Assembly (NCBI GenBank): GCA_000467715.1
Contig: AJFK01000185.1
Coordinates: 62,001 to 126,000 of the forward strand
DNA length: 64,000 nt
Direction: 5' to 3'
DNA from: Hysterium pulicare CBS 123377
Taxonomy: Eukaryota; Ascomycota; Dothideomycetes; Hysteriales; Hysteriaceae
Shown here: positions 20,871-32,323 of the stretch, one piece after another
Position numbering within the stretch: the stretch's first letter is position 1
Layout: every line of letters begins with the position of its first letter
The notes under the pieces: generated by a model
Databases searched by the model: none
What the model saw: only the letters and a program-made list of their open reading frames with translations
What the model was told of the DNA's origin: nothing
Translations under genes and position numbers: made by a program

Positions 20871-22209
20871 ACTCAACTATTCCATACAGGATTCTACTTC
20901 TCACTCTTGCAAAGAATTGGTCAGCAGCACAACTATGGTCCGGGCAGTCTATGCCTGATTTGGGGGTGGGTTTTAGACGGCGTGTGCGCGTTGGAAAAAT
21001 GAGGGATGTTCGATTTAGCACTCCTCTTTAGATAAACTTCAAGAATAGCTTGACCTCCTCACAGCGGTTTCAGCTTTTGTCGCCTGACTTGGACGAATTC
21101 CGGCGGCCCCGAGAATTTGTTCTCAAGATCTTATCGATGGGCAAATGGGAGGCCTGGCGGTCGGAAAACTGAGCTCGGGTTCGGAACTTTCATCCTAATG
21201 CTTACAAGTCGACATGCTTCTGGAAGGCGGGATAACTTGGTGCTGTTAGATCGGACAAAGTATCTCATCAGTAAGATGGAGGCCGATGAAAGGGCCAAAA
21301 GGACGGTGAATAAAATGGTCACGAGACGTAGGATCTGAGACATTAAATAGTTCCTAGTCCGCGAAAGGCATCTGCTTGTGAATAGGAACGACCAAGACCC
21401 CGAATTTCGTTAGCTGATGAAGCAGCTGATAAGAAGGCGGTCTGGTCAACCAGTGCGTTGCTGATGCCCACGGATGTGACTGAAGGGTAGTTAGCGGTCA
21501 TGTGAATATCGGTAAGATTATCTCCTGATACAAAGGTATACTAGATGAAAATCAGGAATAAGCCTCCAAACATAATACAAGGTCAGCGGTGATTTTTCTG
21601 TGCCGCAACACCTATGACCGTCCACTCCATGTAGATATCGTGGTAGCCTCAAACGCGCGGTGAAGATTACTCTGGCAAGGTCAGACGACTGAGTCGCCAG
21701 AACAGCCAGCTGCCTTGTGTGGTTCAAAGAGCTGGAAAGGACTTTCTTGCTGTTGTTTTGTCGAAGGAAAAGAGTGAAGGGCGTTGTGGCAGGGCAGTTT
21801 TTCCCGCTCCACAAGCGAGAGGCCCGTGACGTGATGGTCGAGCTTGCAGCCGCGCGTGGAAGGGTTTGCGTGAACTCTCTCTTCACCGACCAATTGATCC
21901 ATTATTCATCGCGAAGGGCGGTGATTTCGCATGCGGTTCATGAGGCACAATGCTGGCGGCGTCTTCACCTCAGGCAGGCGGGTGCTATTGTTCGACCCGC
22001 CTTTGTCCCTGCAGGTGAAGACGGACGCTGCCTGCCGCCTGCCACTGCTAAGGAGCTCCCGCCCTTTCTCCCACACCGTACCTGGCACGCCGCCGCCGAA
22101 ATTCATATACCCCACTATCACCCCCCCGCTTCGACCCAAATCTCTACGACTGTCGAGCTCTCCTCTCCGAAACACAACGCCTGTCCGACACTGTTCATAC
22201 CAAAGAACC
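20871..22209. other. intergenic region upstream of the aminopeptidase
   Basis: About 1.3 kb with scattered short frames on both strands, none recognised. The last 280 bp stay open in the same frame as the aminopeptidase start, from an ATG at 21931. Confidence 0.45.
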
Positions 22210-24974
22210 ATGTGCAAACACCACTTCGGGGCAGATGCTACGGGCGGTTCCATTGACGTTTCCAAGGGTAGAGAGGTGCTGCCCAAGAATGTCAAGCCCG
22301 TACACTATGACTTGACCCTTGAGCCAAACTTCAACGACTTTACATACGAGGGGACTGTGGTCATCGAGTGAGCAATTGCTTGTTGGAGCTCTGCTATGAA
22401 CTATGCTAACTCGCCCTCCAGTCTCGACGTTGTAGAGGACACTACCTCCATCTCGCTGAACACCATAGACCTGAAGATCCATTCGACAAAGATCTCTTCT
22501 GGCGACAAGCTCATCACGTCCTCCCCCGGGCTCCACTACAATGAAGATACCCAGACCACCAAAGTCACCTTTTCCGAGTCCATTCCTGCAGGAAGCAAGG
22601 CCACGCTCACACAGACCTTCACCGGTGCTCTGAATGATAACATGGCCGGATTCTACCGCTCGTCTTTCAAGGGAGAGGATGGTTCAGACCAGTACCTGGC
22701 TACCACGCAGATGGAGCCCACAGACGCGAGACGCGCATTTCCATGCTTCGACGAACCTGCTCTGAAGTCCGAATTTACAATCACTCTCGTTGCCGACAAG
22801 AAAATGACCTGCTTGAGTAACATGGATGCAGCTTCAGAGAAGGAGGTGGATTCTAAAATGAGCGGCGGCAAGAAGAAGGCAGTCACCTTCAACAAAACAC
22901 CCCTGATGTCTACATATCTATTGGCATTCATTGTCGGAGAGCTTAAGGTGATTGAGACGAATAGTTTCCGTGTCCCGATTAGGGTCTTTGCTACTCCTGA
23001 CCGAGACATCGAACATGGTAGATTCTCCTTGGAATTGGCTGCTAGGACTTTGGACTTCTACGAGAAGAAATTCGATAGCAAATTCCCGCTGCCGAAAATG
23101 GACATGGTTGCTATTCCTGATTTCAGTGCCGGGGCTATGGAGAACTGGGGTCTGATTACTTACCGCGTGGTTGATCTGCTTTTCGATGAGAAGACAAGTG
23201 GTGCGTCGACCAAGCAGCGCGTAGCCGAAGTCGTGCAACACGAACTTGCTCATCAGTGGTTCGGCAATTTAGTCACCATGGACTTTTGGGACGGTCTTTG
23301 GCTAAACGAAGGTTTCGCAACCTGGATGTCGTGGTATTCGTGCAACGCCTTCTACCCAGAATGGAAGGTCTGGGAAGGATATGTTACCGACAACCTGCAA
23401 AGCGCCCTTTCTCTCGATTCTCTGCGAAGCAGTCATCCCATCGAGGTTCCCGTGAAGCGCGCCGATGAGATCAACCAGATTTTTGACGCTATCTCCTACT
23501 CCAAGGGTTCTTGTGTGCTGCGTATGATCTCCAAATATATTGGCGAGGAGACTTTCATGGAAGGTATCCGAAGATACCTTAAGAAACACGCATACGGAAA
23601 CACTCAGACCGGAGACCTATGGGCTGCATTGAGCGACGCAAGTGGCAAAGATGTGGAAAAAGTCATGGACATCTGGACGAAGAACGTGGGCTTCCCTGTT
23701 GTCACCGTCACCGAGGATGCAAAGGCTGGCTCGATTCACGTGAAGCAAAACCGTTTCCTACGTACTGCTGATGTAAAACCGGAGGAAGACAAGACTTTGT
23801 ACCCAGTGTTCCTTGGTCTCCGAACAAACGAAGGTATCAACGAGGAATTGACTCTTTTCTCCCGCGAGGCAGACTTCAAAGTGAAGGATGACTTTTTCAA
23901 GTTAAACGCCGACCATTCAGGGATCTACCGAACGTCTTACTCTCCCGAGCGGATGCAGAAGCTTGGCGAGGCTGCAAAGAAAGGCCTTCTGAGTGTGGAG
24001 GACCGAGCCGGCATGATCGCCGATGCAGGAGCTTTGGCCGCATCTGGGTACCAGAAGACCTCTGGCCTTCTCTCCCTGTTGGAGAGCTTCAAGAGCGAGC
24101 CTGAATTTGTTGTCTGGAGTGAGATTACCAGCAGAATCAGTACTCTCCGAGCAGCCTGGACCTTCGAGGATGACAAGGTCAAGGAAGCTCTAAAGAAATT
24201 CCAGTTGGATCTCACCAAAGATAAGGCTCATGAACTTGGTTGGGACTTCAAGGACAGTGATGGCCACATTGAACAGCAATTCAAAGGATTGATGTTCGGC
24301 AGTGCTGGTGTTGCAAAGGATGACAAGATCGTCAAGTCAGCCTTTGACATGTTCGAGAAGTTCCTCGCTGGTGATAAATCAGCCATCCATCCCAATATTC
24401 GGTCTAGCGTCTATGCCATCGTGCTAAGCAATGGTGGCGAGAAAGAGGTAAGTCTTTGTAATTACTGCATACAACACCCATCTAATTTCTTTCACCACAG
24501 TATAACGGCGTCCTGAACGAATACCGCACCGCTAAAACCAGCGACGAACGCAACCAAGCCCTCCGCTCCATCGGCCGTGCCAAAGACCCCCAACTCATCA
24601 AACGCACTCTTTCCCTCCCCCTCAGTGACGAAGTCAAAGGCCAAGATATCTACCTACCCATCGCCAGTCTACGCACCCACGCCGAAGGCGTCACAGCCCT
24701 CTGGGGCTGGATGAAAGACAATTGGTCCGAACTCGAAAAGAAGCTTCCCCCAGGCCTCACCATGCTGGGTTCCGTCGTTTCCATCTGCACATCTAGCTTC
24801 ACGCATGAGGACCAGATGAAGGATATTCAGACTTTCTTTGAGAAGCGAAGTACGAAGGGATTCGACCAGGCGCTTGCGCAGAGCTGTGATGCTATTAGAG
24901 CGAAGGCGGCCTGGATTCAACGTGACTCGGATGACGTGAAGGCTTGGTTGAAGGATAGAGGATATCTGCAGTAG
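22210..24974 (+). CDS. M1 family metallo-aminopeptidase (Ape2/Aap1-like)
   Basis: Exons 22210-22367, 22422-24447 and 24501-24974 encode 885 residues, the normal length for fungal M1 aminopeptidases. The enzyme removes N-terminal residues from peptides using one zinc ion. The exopeptidase motif GAMENWGLITYR and the zinc site HELAHQWFGNL (His326, Glu327, His330) with the third ligand in WLNEGFATW (Glu349) are intact. The N-terminal beta domain (YLATTQMEPTDARRAFPCFDEP) and the C-terminal helical domain are complete. Junctions TVVID/LDVVED and GGEKE/YNGVL are clean. A start at 21931, in frame, would add 93 residues rich in Arg and Ser that resemble a mitochondrial presequence. The family in yeast includes forms with distinct locations, so either start may be used. 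Confidence 0.93.
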
Positions 24975-25468
24975 GTGCAGCTGAGTTGGTTGTGAGTGAC
25001 TCTTGATCATTTGGGAGGGAGTAAGGAGGAGTGATACCCCACTTCCGGTTCTCCATTTGCATGAAGAGTATGCATAGCATGAGTGGCTTCTTTGCGATTG
25101 CCTTTGGTAGTCGAGGGCGTTGCTTAGAGTGAATTGTTGTATATATAGAAATGCATACTTGACACCCTGTCCTAAGAGTGTAAGTCAACTCCTCCGCTCC
25201 AACCCCTATCGCTCTCCAGAAAATAGCGAGAAGCCCATTTACTTTCTATAGACCAATGCACTACTAGACACAAACAACCACAAGCACAATATTCTTACAC
25301 TTAAAGGCTAAATTCAAAATCCTTCCCCCAAAATTCACTATACTTCCCAAAGCAAAACCTAACTGCCCAAACGGATAGCTATTTCGGACTTGATGGGGAA
25401 TCAAGTCCAAATAGCCATCCTCAATTGATACCAATACTCTTATTACTCATACCCTTTCCCATACCTCC
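24975..25468. other. convergent intergenic region
   Basis: 494 bp between convergent genes. I see no gene or repeat beyond probable 3' untranslated sequence. Confidence 0.5.
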
Positions 25469-26539
25469 TCACTGCCGCAGGGTGGTGTACACTGTATCAA
25501 CATTCCCATCATCAACCGTCGTCACTCTCAAAGTCAGACAGCCATTCGCATCAAACCGCCACTCGACCTCATCGCCTAGCGCCCTTTCAATATCCATATT
25601 CGTATACCTGCCCAAGAACGCATATTCTCCCAAGCGCATGAATCTCGCTAAGACCTCCATATTCGCGTGCCCCACTGATTCAAACGTGTCTATGATGGTC
25701 CTGCGAGTAGCATGACGATCATAGCGTCTGAAAACGTCATGGACGACATTGAAGACGCGACCGTTTCGGGGGACGGGGAAGTACTGGTCGGGCTGCAAGG
25801 CGCGATTGAGGAGGTCAAGTGGGTAGGGGCGGAAACGGCGGAGGACATGAAGAGGAAGCTGTGAAGGTTGCTGTAAGGGTTGCTGTTCCGGTTCTTCTTG
25901 CAACTCATTTCGCACGCTCTCCACATCGGACTCCAGATCCTGCCTCAACCCGCCTTTCAACTCCGCCATCAATCTCTCTTTCAGCTCTTCGATGAAACTT
26001 TCCTTATGTGCCGCCTTGAACTCGTCCTCGACGTCGCCTTTCAGGCTCGCTTTAACTTCTTCCGCGAGGTCTTGTTGCAATCCCTCCATTGTGGCCTGCC
26101 AATACGTATCTTCGAAGCCCTCTTTTACGTCCGGTTTCAACTCAGTAGTTAATTCGGTTTTCAGCTTCTTGACCAAGCCTTTATGCACGTCTTCTTCATA
26201 GTCCCTAGTAAATTCTCCCTTGACATGCTCCTTCAACTCCCCATGTATTTCCGATTTCAATTCGTCGCCAAGCTGCGTCAAGACGTTATCTTGATGGTAT
26301 CTCTTGAAATACTCTTTCAGATAATCTTTCAAGTCCGCTCGCAATTCATCTTTCATTTCCTCCTTCAATTCTTCCATCAATGCTTTCTTGAACCCAGCTT
26401 TCCATCCTTGACGCAACTCCTTGCGCCACTCTTCTCTCACCTGCTATTTCAATTCCCCCCTAACCTCTTGAGCGAGATCCAACTCCTCTTGTCGACGTCT
26501 CTTGCGACTAGGCCCAGGCTTTGGGGACGCAGCAGGCAT
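25469..26539 (-). CDS. amphipathic-helix repeat protein, interrupted by one in-frame stop
   Basis: The minus-strand frame opens with ATG at 26537-26539 (MPAASPKPGPSRKRRRQEEL), meets TAG at 26444-26446 as codon 32, then stays open for 325 codons to the stop at 25469. The long part has no ATG at its beginning; the first internal Met is in LMEELKEEMKDELRADLKDY. About 180 residues are amphipathic helix repeats of the type ELKxEL/DLKxEF, like apolipoprotein or LEA-type helices, followed by a Gln/Pro linker and a compact C-terminal domain (NGRVFNVVHDVFRRYDRHA, TNMDIERALGDEVEWRFDA). I recognise no family. The stop could be a real inactivation, a readthrough site, a sequence error, or spliced out by an unusually short intron; otherwise translation starts internally. 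The N-terminal basic cluster could be a nuclear signal. Confidence 0.55.
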
Positions 26540-27077
26540 GGCCAGTGGAATGTGGTGTCACGCTGGAATGGGAGGGACGGGATAGAGGGGCAAAGGCGCG
26601 AAAATCAAAAATCAAGAAGTTTTCGAAATAATGGAATAGGAATCGGGAAGAAGGCCCAGAAGGTGCGAGCTCTCTCTGTTTTAAATTGGGAGTTGCCGCG
26701 ACGGGATGGTTGTTATCGACGCCCGCGAAGGTACTACTCCCAGATAGGAAAACTATTTACACGCGGAATCGCGGTCTCACGTGCTTTCATTTCAGCATCA
26801 CGATCAAGTTTGAAAAGGGAATTAGCGGGGTTCTTGCTATATCTATAACGCGTTGGAGTTGGATTATGTAAGTTTAAGTCTATAAAAACATGTCAGAGAA
26901 ATCGATGGATGAGGATGGAACGTGTTACGAGACATGGACGATCCGACTGCAAACGCGTCTGGAGGACGTTGTTCAGCAAGCATATTGTAGGGGCGTTAAT
27001 TTATTATGTTGCCATCCTATCGACAGTATATCCAAACCCCTTGTGTCGTGGCCGTGAAGCACTCTTTACTTGTGGCA
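26540..27077. other. intergenic region
   Basis: 538 bp between the promoter side of the helix-repeat gene and the 3' end of ATG5. I see no gene or repeat. Confidence 0.5.
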
Positions 27078-28167
27078 TCATGCCATCATGACAATAACGA
27101 TATGCAGCCACCCATCCGTATAAGCGGCAGCTCGAATGAGCTCTTCAACAATGGCGCTCAAAGGCAAGACAGCTCCATGCAAAACAGCTTGCGCGAGTAA
27201 CTCCGCCCTTCGACTCGGGAATAAAGTTGGGATGATGTGATTGAGCGCCGTGCCTATAGTCTGAGGCTGACCTAAAATTAATCATAAGTAAAATCCAAAG
27301 CATACCGATAGGGCTTGAAATCTTACGAGATGACAATGAAGCGGGTACCAGAGCCTGAACAACCCGGAAGGTCCCTGGCGTAGCATCATCGGATCCAGAT
27401 TTGGGTGGAGCATGAGGTAGATAAAGCTTGATTGGCATATGCCGGAGGTTGGTGCCTTGCGGGTTCAGCAGCTTTTGGTTTACGGTGTTGAAGCTGGGGA
27501 GGTTGTGGTGTTTGACGGCGGCCCAGAGGGAGGTGGAATCGTCTTTGCTGAGGGACATTACGGTTTTGGCGGTGCCGTTGCGGAGGAAGTCGGCCTTTTA
27601 GAGGTAAGTAGAAAGACTCAAATACTGATTCTTAGTGGGTTTGAGAGTGAATATTTAGATATAGAAAGGTTTGCTCTTTACCTCTTTTACGCTGTTGATG
27701 AATGCATCATGCAAGACCTTCCCCTCAGAATCAAGTTTCGACAATTGGTCAATAGGCCATTCAGTAAAATGAACAGTCAACTTCCAAGGCAACGAATTTT
27801 CCGTCTCCGAATTCTCATGATCATGTTTCGAAGGCCCCCCTCTCCCATTCGCTCTAGCCGGTTCGCTGCCCGAATACAAATCATACAGCAGCCCCAAAGG
27901 GTAATGCCATTTCAAAGGCACACCTTCATAGTCCAACCATCCCTCCGAAGCCGCCACATCCGGATCAATCAAGTAACTCGAGAAGAAAACATGAATCCGA
28001 GGTAGTAGAAATGGTAGATAGCAGAGTCGGGGAGCATTTATTAGGTATGGATCCGAGATATCAAAAGTTCTACATTCCGAATTCGCGAGCCGGATCTCCA
28101 GTGGAATGGAACCATTCCATATTTTTTGTTGTAGCAGAGCCAGGTCGCGGGGTCTGCTCATCGCCAC
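27078..28167 (-). CDS. ATG5: autophagy protein Atg5
   Basis: Exons 27682-28167, 27327-27594 and 27078-27271 give 315 residues. Atg5 is covalently joined to Atg12 and, with Atg16, promotes Atg8 lipidation on the phagophore. Family marks are LQQKIWNGSIPLEIRLANSE, YLINAPRLCYLPFLLPRI, PLGLLYDLY, WKLTVHFTEWP, AFINSVKEADFLRNGTAK, LRHMPIKLYLP, and the C-terminal QTIGTALNHIIPTLFP to DGWLHIVIVM. Lys161, in SVKEAD, aligns with the Atg12 acceptor lysine; an 87-nt intron follows one codon later. The acidic insertion SKHDHENSETEN after YDLYSG is a typical variable fungal loop. A second ATG two codons downstream is an equally good start. Confidence 0.95.
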
Positions 28168-28456
28168 GGCGTACTTGTGAAGTCGAGAATCGGTAAGTAG
28201 ATTATTTGCCAGAGAAGCATCGTGAGGTTCTCAAGGCAGTAGTTGTGGATGGCGTGACAGGCTGCAGTTATATGCGAGGCTGGAGGGGTTGATACTCCCC
28301 ACGTGTGAAGTTGATACAGGTGGAATGCTGTACTACCTTAGTCAGGGATACAGCCTTGCATAGCAACGCCTTGTTGTTGAACCTCCATGTGCAAATCAAC
28401 TGCAATGGCATTCACCAAAATCCTCTTACGTTTCTTGTTCACCCCTGGTTTCCTCT

Positions 28457-29218
28457 ATGCCGCTCTCCCGTAAACGTTCCGCGATATTCCTGGACGGAGA
28501 CGATGCCGCCGAATCGGATTCCCAAGCTGCTTCGTTATTCGTACAGGATGAACCTGTGAAGCGGACGCAAACAGTCAACGAGCTCGATGCTCTTGACATT
28601 ATCCCGGAGAGAGAGGCCTGGCCAGTTGATGTCGCTAGTATTCTCGCCTCACCTACCGTACGAGGGTCGCCAGGTGGTGAACCTTTAGCCCTTGATAACA
28701 CGCGGAATTTTATGCAGGATAGATCTATATTCGTATTCTGTGTACAAGGCGACTACCAATTGCATTATGAGCTGCTATGGTAAGTCTCCGAACAAACCAA
28801 CTTTCAAATAGACGGACTGGTTAGCTAAAAATAATCTAGTTCAATGCTCCCCGAGCTATACAGGCTCACACCCTCCCTCCAAGCCTTCATTCTCTGCCGG
28901 GATCCGAGTACTCACACACCGTCTTCTTCGACACCTCTATCTCTTCCCATGATACAGGCGGTAGGAACAAACTACAACCATTTTGTAAGGCTGGGTTTGC
29001 TCCACCCGATAGGCGGTGGGCATTGTCCGTTAGATGCAATAGCCGTACTAGATGCAAGAGGAAGACGGAGGCTCGTGCTTCCATTTGGATGGGGCGCTGG
29101 ACGCCATGCTGCCAATGTAGGAGGTGGCAAGTTAGTTCAAAATCGAATGATGACGCTGCTAAGGCAATGCGTTGAGAGTCTACAAACAGAGTCACGCGAG
29201 GTAGTAATAGGGTTATGA
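28457..29218 (+). CDS. hypothetical protein, conserved-looking two-exon gene
   Basis: Exons 28457-28779 and 28840-29218 encode 233 residues; the 60-nt intron with GTAAGT donor and TAG acceptor joins HYELLC to SMLPELYRL. The N-terminal half is acidic and probably disordered (FLDGDDAAESDSQAASLF). The C-terminal half looks folded, with HCPLDAIAVLDARGRRRLVL, PFGWGAGRHAANVG and NRMMTLLRQCVESLQ. I do not recognise the family. It is divergent from ATG5, 289 bp away. The clean splice and full-length open frame make it a likely real gene. Confidence 0.6.
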
Positions 29219-29454
29219 ATCACAAGAACTCCAAATGCCCAACGCAGTTTTCGATACAACATCAAGAAAGTTCGTCACAAGAGCGAAGACACACCGGAGA
29301 CACGTATGGAATTGAAAGCCTTTGGATAATCATTGATTTGTTATATCGTTCCAGAAGCTGACCGCAGTCACTGGACACCCTCGCTATGTCATGCATTGAA
29401 GAATTTAAGCCACCGCCAGGCTCAACACCTCATCATCATCGTTCCGCCTCTCCT

Positions 29455-29984
29455 CTAAAAATCAGTGTTGGTTGGCTTGTCCTTGATGGGAATGTCACTG
29501 CCGGTAGTGCTCTTGTACTGCTTGCGAATGTAGTCGGAGATCTGCTCATCCTTGAACTGCTCGGCTGCACTCTCGTTGGACTGTACATGATTAGTGGCTT
29601 GAGCGTCGAATGGCGGGAAAAGGTTAAAACAGTTGATGAGGTGGATTGCATACCTGGTCTCCAGCACCCAAGAACTTCTCTTGGACGAAGTCGACACCTG
29701 GGCTTTGTTAGTAACGGTCTAGTGGGATGGATGTTGAAGAGTTGGTAGCATTGATGGCACTAGTAGCCATATACCAGATAGAGGGAAATCAAATGGCACT
29801 TACCCTTATCAAGGTAGTCCTCGTTCTTCTCGCTCTCCTTGCCACCGCCAGCAGCGGAGTTGAGCTTTTCACCGATACCGCCGAGCAAGCCTCCACCTTC
29901 TTGCTTTTGCTGGTTGGAGGTAGTTGGGTTCTCGGTCTTCTCGGTCTTCTGCTCGCCGCCGGTGAACTTGTTAACGAAGTCCAT
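29455..29984 (-). CDS. small hydrophilic fungal protein, probably stress-related
   Basis: Exons 29804-29984, 29654-29697 and 29455-29580 give 116 residues. Splicing joins EDYLDKG to VDFVQEKFLGAGDQ, then SNESAAEQFKDEQISDYIRK. The protein starts MDFVNKFTGG, continues with Gly-rich GGGLLGGIGEKLNSAAGGG, and has a charged helical C-terminus. I recall short unnamed ascomycete proteins of exactly this plan, often listed among stress-responsive genes, but know no biochemical role. The middle exon is only 44 nt. A TATA box lies about 120 bp upstream, consistent with inducible expression. Confidence 0.8.
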
Positions 29985-30707
29985 GATGATTGATTCGGTT
30001 GTGCTTGGTTTGGTTGAGTTTGGTGTGGAGAAGGAATTGAGGTAGTCGAAGTAGGCTGTAGGTAGGGCGTTGATTGTGTGTGGTAGGTCGTGTGTGAGTG
30101 GTTTATATAAGGTATAGCAAAGTAGGTCAACCAAGAAAGTACCTAGGTAGGTCCTCGTAAGAGGCGCTAAGAGGTGGGTGAACAGCTCCAGAGCATTGCG
30201 TCAGAGGGTCTCAGCTTCCTAATTCCATACCGGCGACAGCAAACAAGAATGGTCAGTTGCTTTGCTAGCTTTCTGGGCACTCTTGGCAGCTGCGGCATGA
30301 AGTGAAAGACTTCCAAGTTCTTTGAGGCTGGGGAAAGTCTAGGTCATTTCCACGCGCCAATGCCATGTGGACCTGGATGTTGACAGGCAGTTCTAGCTCG
30401 GGGCTGTGAATTGAAGGGGCTTGAATGGCATGTATGAGGCAATTGAAGGCCGTTTCCCTGCTTCCCAATGCGTCGGTCGACTATCTCAGATCTGCTTGCT
30501 TTCCCGGGTCGCTAATCCTTGTCCCGCCCCCACTTTGCACGTGCTTTTGAGTTTTCTCGGGCAGCGAACATGTATGGAGCGATCCACGCCGTGCAATGAA
30601 TAGCTAACAGACTTTTCCAATTGCTTTTCTCCCTCATTTCTTCTCTCTGAACCCTCGGTTTTGATGTTCTAAAATCCCTTTCGTTTATCTGGAGGCAGTT
30701 ATCCACC
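29985..30707. other. divergent intergenic region
   Basis: 723 bp between the small hydrophilic protein gene (-) and the CobW-like GTPase gene (+). Apart from the TATA candidate at 30103 I see no gene or strong repeat. Confidence 0.5.
30103..30110 (-). promoter_or_regulatory. TATA box candidate of the small hydrophilic protein
   Basis: TTATATAA lies about 119 bp upstream of the ATG on the minus strand. The sequence is palindromic, but position and orientation fit this gene best. Confidence 0.45.
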
Positions 30708-32083
30708 ATGGCGCCCATTCCGATCACGGTTATTACGGGGTTCTTGGGCTCGGGAAAGACCAGTATGTATATCTACGTGCAGTTCACCTATAAAAGGAAA
30801 ACAGATCACTACTTGAACTATTTCTGTACAAGGATGCGATCGGTACACTAATGGCGCTTTCTCGGGTGCTCCCACCTATCCTTGAGATCTTGAGTCCAAA
30901 CCACAGAGTAGTCGAGAGCCATCACGCAGAGACTTAATATTGTCTACCTATACTATGACCTATTAAAGAATTCTCTTACTAATAATGTTCCCTTCTAGCC
31001 CTAATCCTAAACCTCCTCCCGCAACTTCCACCAAACTACAAACTCGCCCTCCTCAAGAACGAATTCGGCGACCTAGCCATCGACTCGCAACTCGCTTCCT
31101 CCCAGTCCATATCCGGCGTCCAAGAACTTCTCAATGGCTGCATATGCTGCAACCTGGTCGGCCAACTTTCCGACGCCCTAGAAACTCTACGCAAAGACGT
31201 GACACCGGACCGAATTGTAATCGAGACTTCTGGATCCGCGTTCCCGGCAACATTAGCAATGGAGGTAAACAGAATAGCTCGCGAAACAGGGAGGTACGTT
31301 CTAGATGGTGTGATGTCGGTGATTGATGTCGAGAATTGGAAGGGATATGAGGATACGAGTTATACTGCGAAGATGCAGGCGCGGTATACGGATTTGATCG
31401 TGCTCAACAAATGGGAGCTTGTAAGTGAGAGGAAGGTTGAAGATTGCGAGGATATGATCTTCGCTTTGGAGGTTGATCCGCCGACACCGAGGACAAAGAG
31501 CGATAAGGGGTGGGTGGATAAGGATATTGTGTTCGGGTTGGACGCGAAGCTGGCAAAAGAGATCGGCCACGAGCCTAAAGATGATCATCACCATGATCAC
31601 GGGCATCAAAAAGAGGTGGAGGTCTTATCAATAACCTTGTCTTCACCAACTGGCAAAACCGGAGTTGATATTAATAAGCTGCAGAAGCTCTTGGGAGAAG
31701 CCACCAAGGACGAAGTGTATCGGATCAAGGGGATACTCTATGCGTCTTCCCTACCCAAATCTTCTGCAGAAGTCAAACCAGCCGACCTAGATGCCAATCT
31801 CGGCGTGAACAGACCGTCGCGGTACATCCTTAACTGGGCTTTTGGACGTTGGACCTTTACAAAAACATCCCCTGAGACCACGCGGTCCACACCACTGGAT
31901 TCTGAGACTGCGACCCCTTTGACCTCGGGACAGTTGACACCAGCGGATGAGCCTACTCTGAGAATGACTGTCATTACAGCGAGGTATGAATCGAATCGCT
32001 GGCAGAAGCGGATAGAGGCTGGAGAATTCGTTGCACTTGAAAATGGGGCGGAAGGATCACTGGCGGTGCAACGAATCTCATGA
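30708..32083 (+). CDS. CobW/COG0523 family GTPase, putative metal chaperone
   Basis: Exons 30708-30762 and 30999-32083 encode 379 residues. The 236-nt intron interrupts the P-loop, joining GFLGSGKT to TLILNLLPQL. The metal-binding GCICCNL (CxCC) motif, the Switch/Walker B-like IVIETSGSAFP, and the NKxD-like base motif LNKWEL identify the COG0523 G3E GTPases, which in eukaryotes include the zinc chaperone ZNG1. A His-rich loop (DDHHHDHGH) lies between the GTPase and C-terminal CobW domains, a usual place for metal-binding His in this family. The C-terminal domain (RIKGILY ... LRMTVITAR) is present with a Thr/Pro-rich insert. The metal and client are inferred only. Confidence 0.9.
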
Positions 32084-32323
32084 TAGGGAGTGATAACTCT
32101 CGACACCAAGAGGCCCAATGGAAGGTTGAAGGTCATTCCACAACACGATGAATCAGGCCATTTCTTCCTCTGCCGTTCCCGCTAGTCTTGAGGGATTTAA
32201 AGGGGCTTACTACCCGTACGCAGTTTTCGACGCAGCTTCCCGCGACGGGTCAACGGCAATTCAACTAGAGATGTAGAGGATAGATGGATTCAGTAAAATA
32301 GGATAGGAGACGTAATTCACCGT

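Noticed and set aside
21717-22256. 179-codon plus-strand frame upstream of the aminopeptidase
   Set aside because: It overlaps the aminopeptidase start in another frame, has biased Arg/His/Pro content and no family resemblance; probably promoter or leader sequence.
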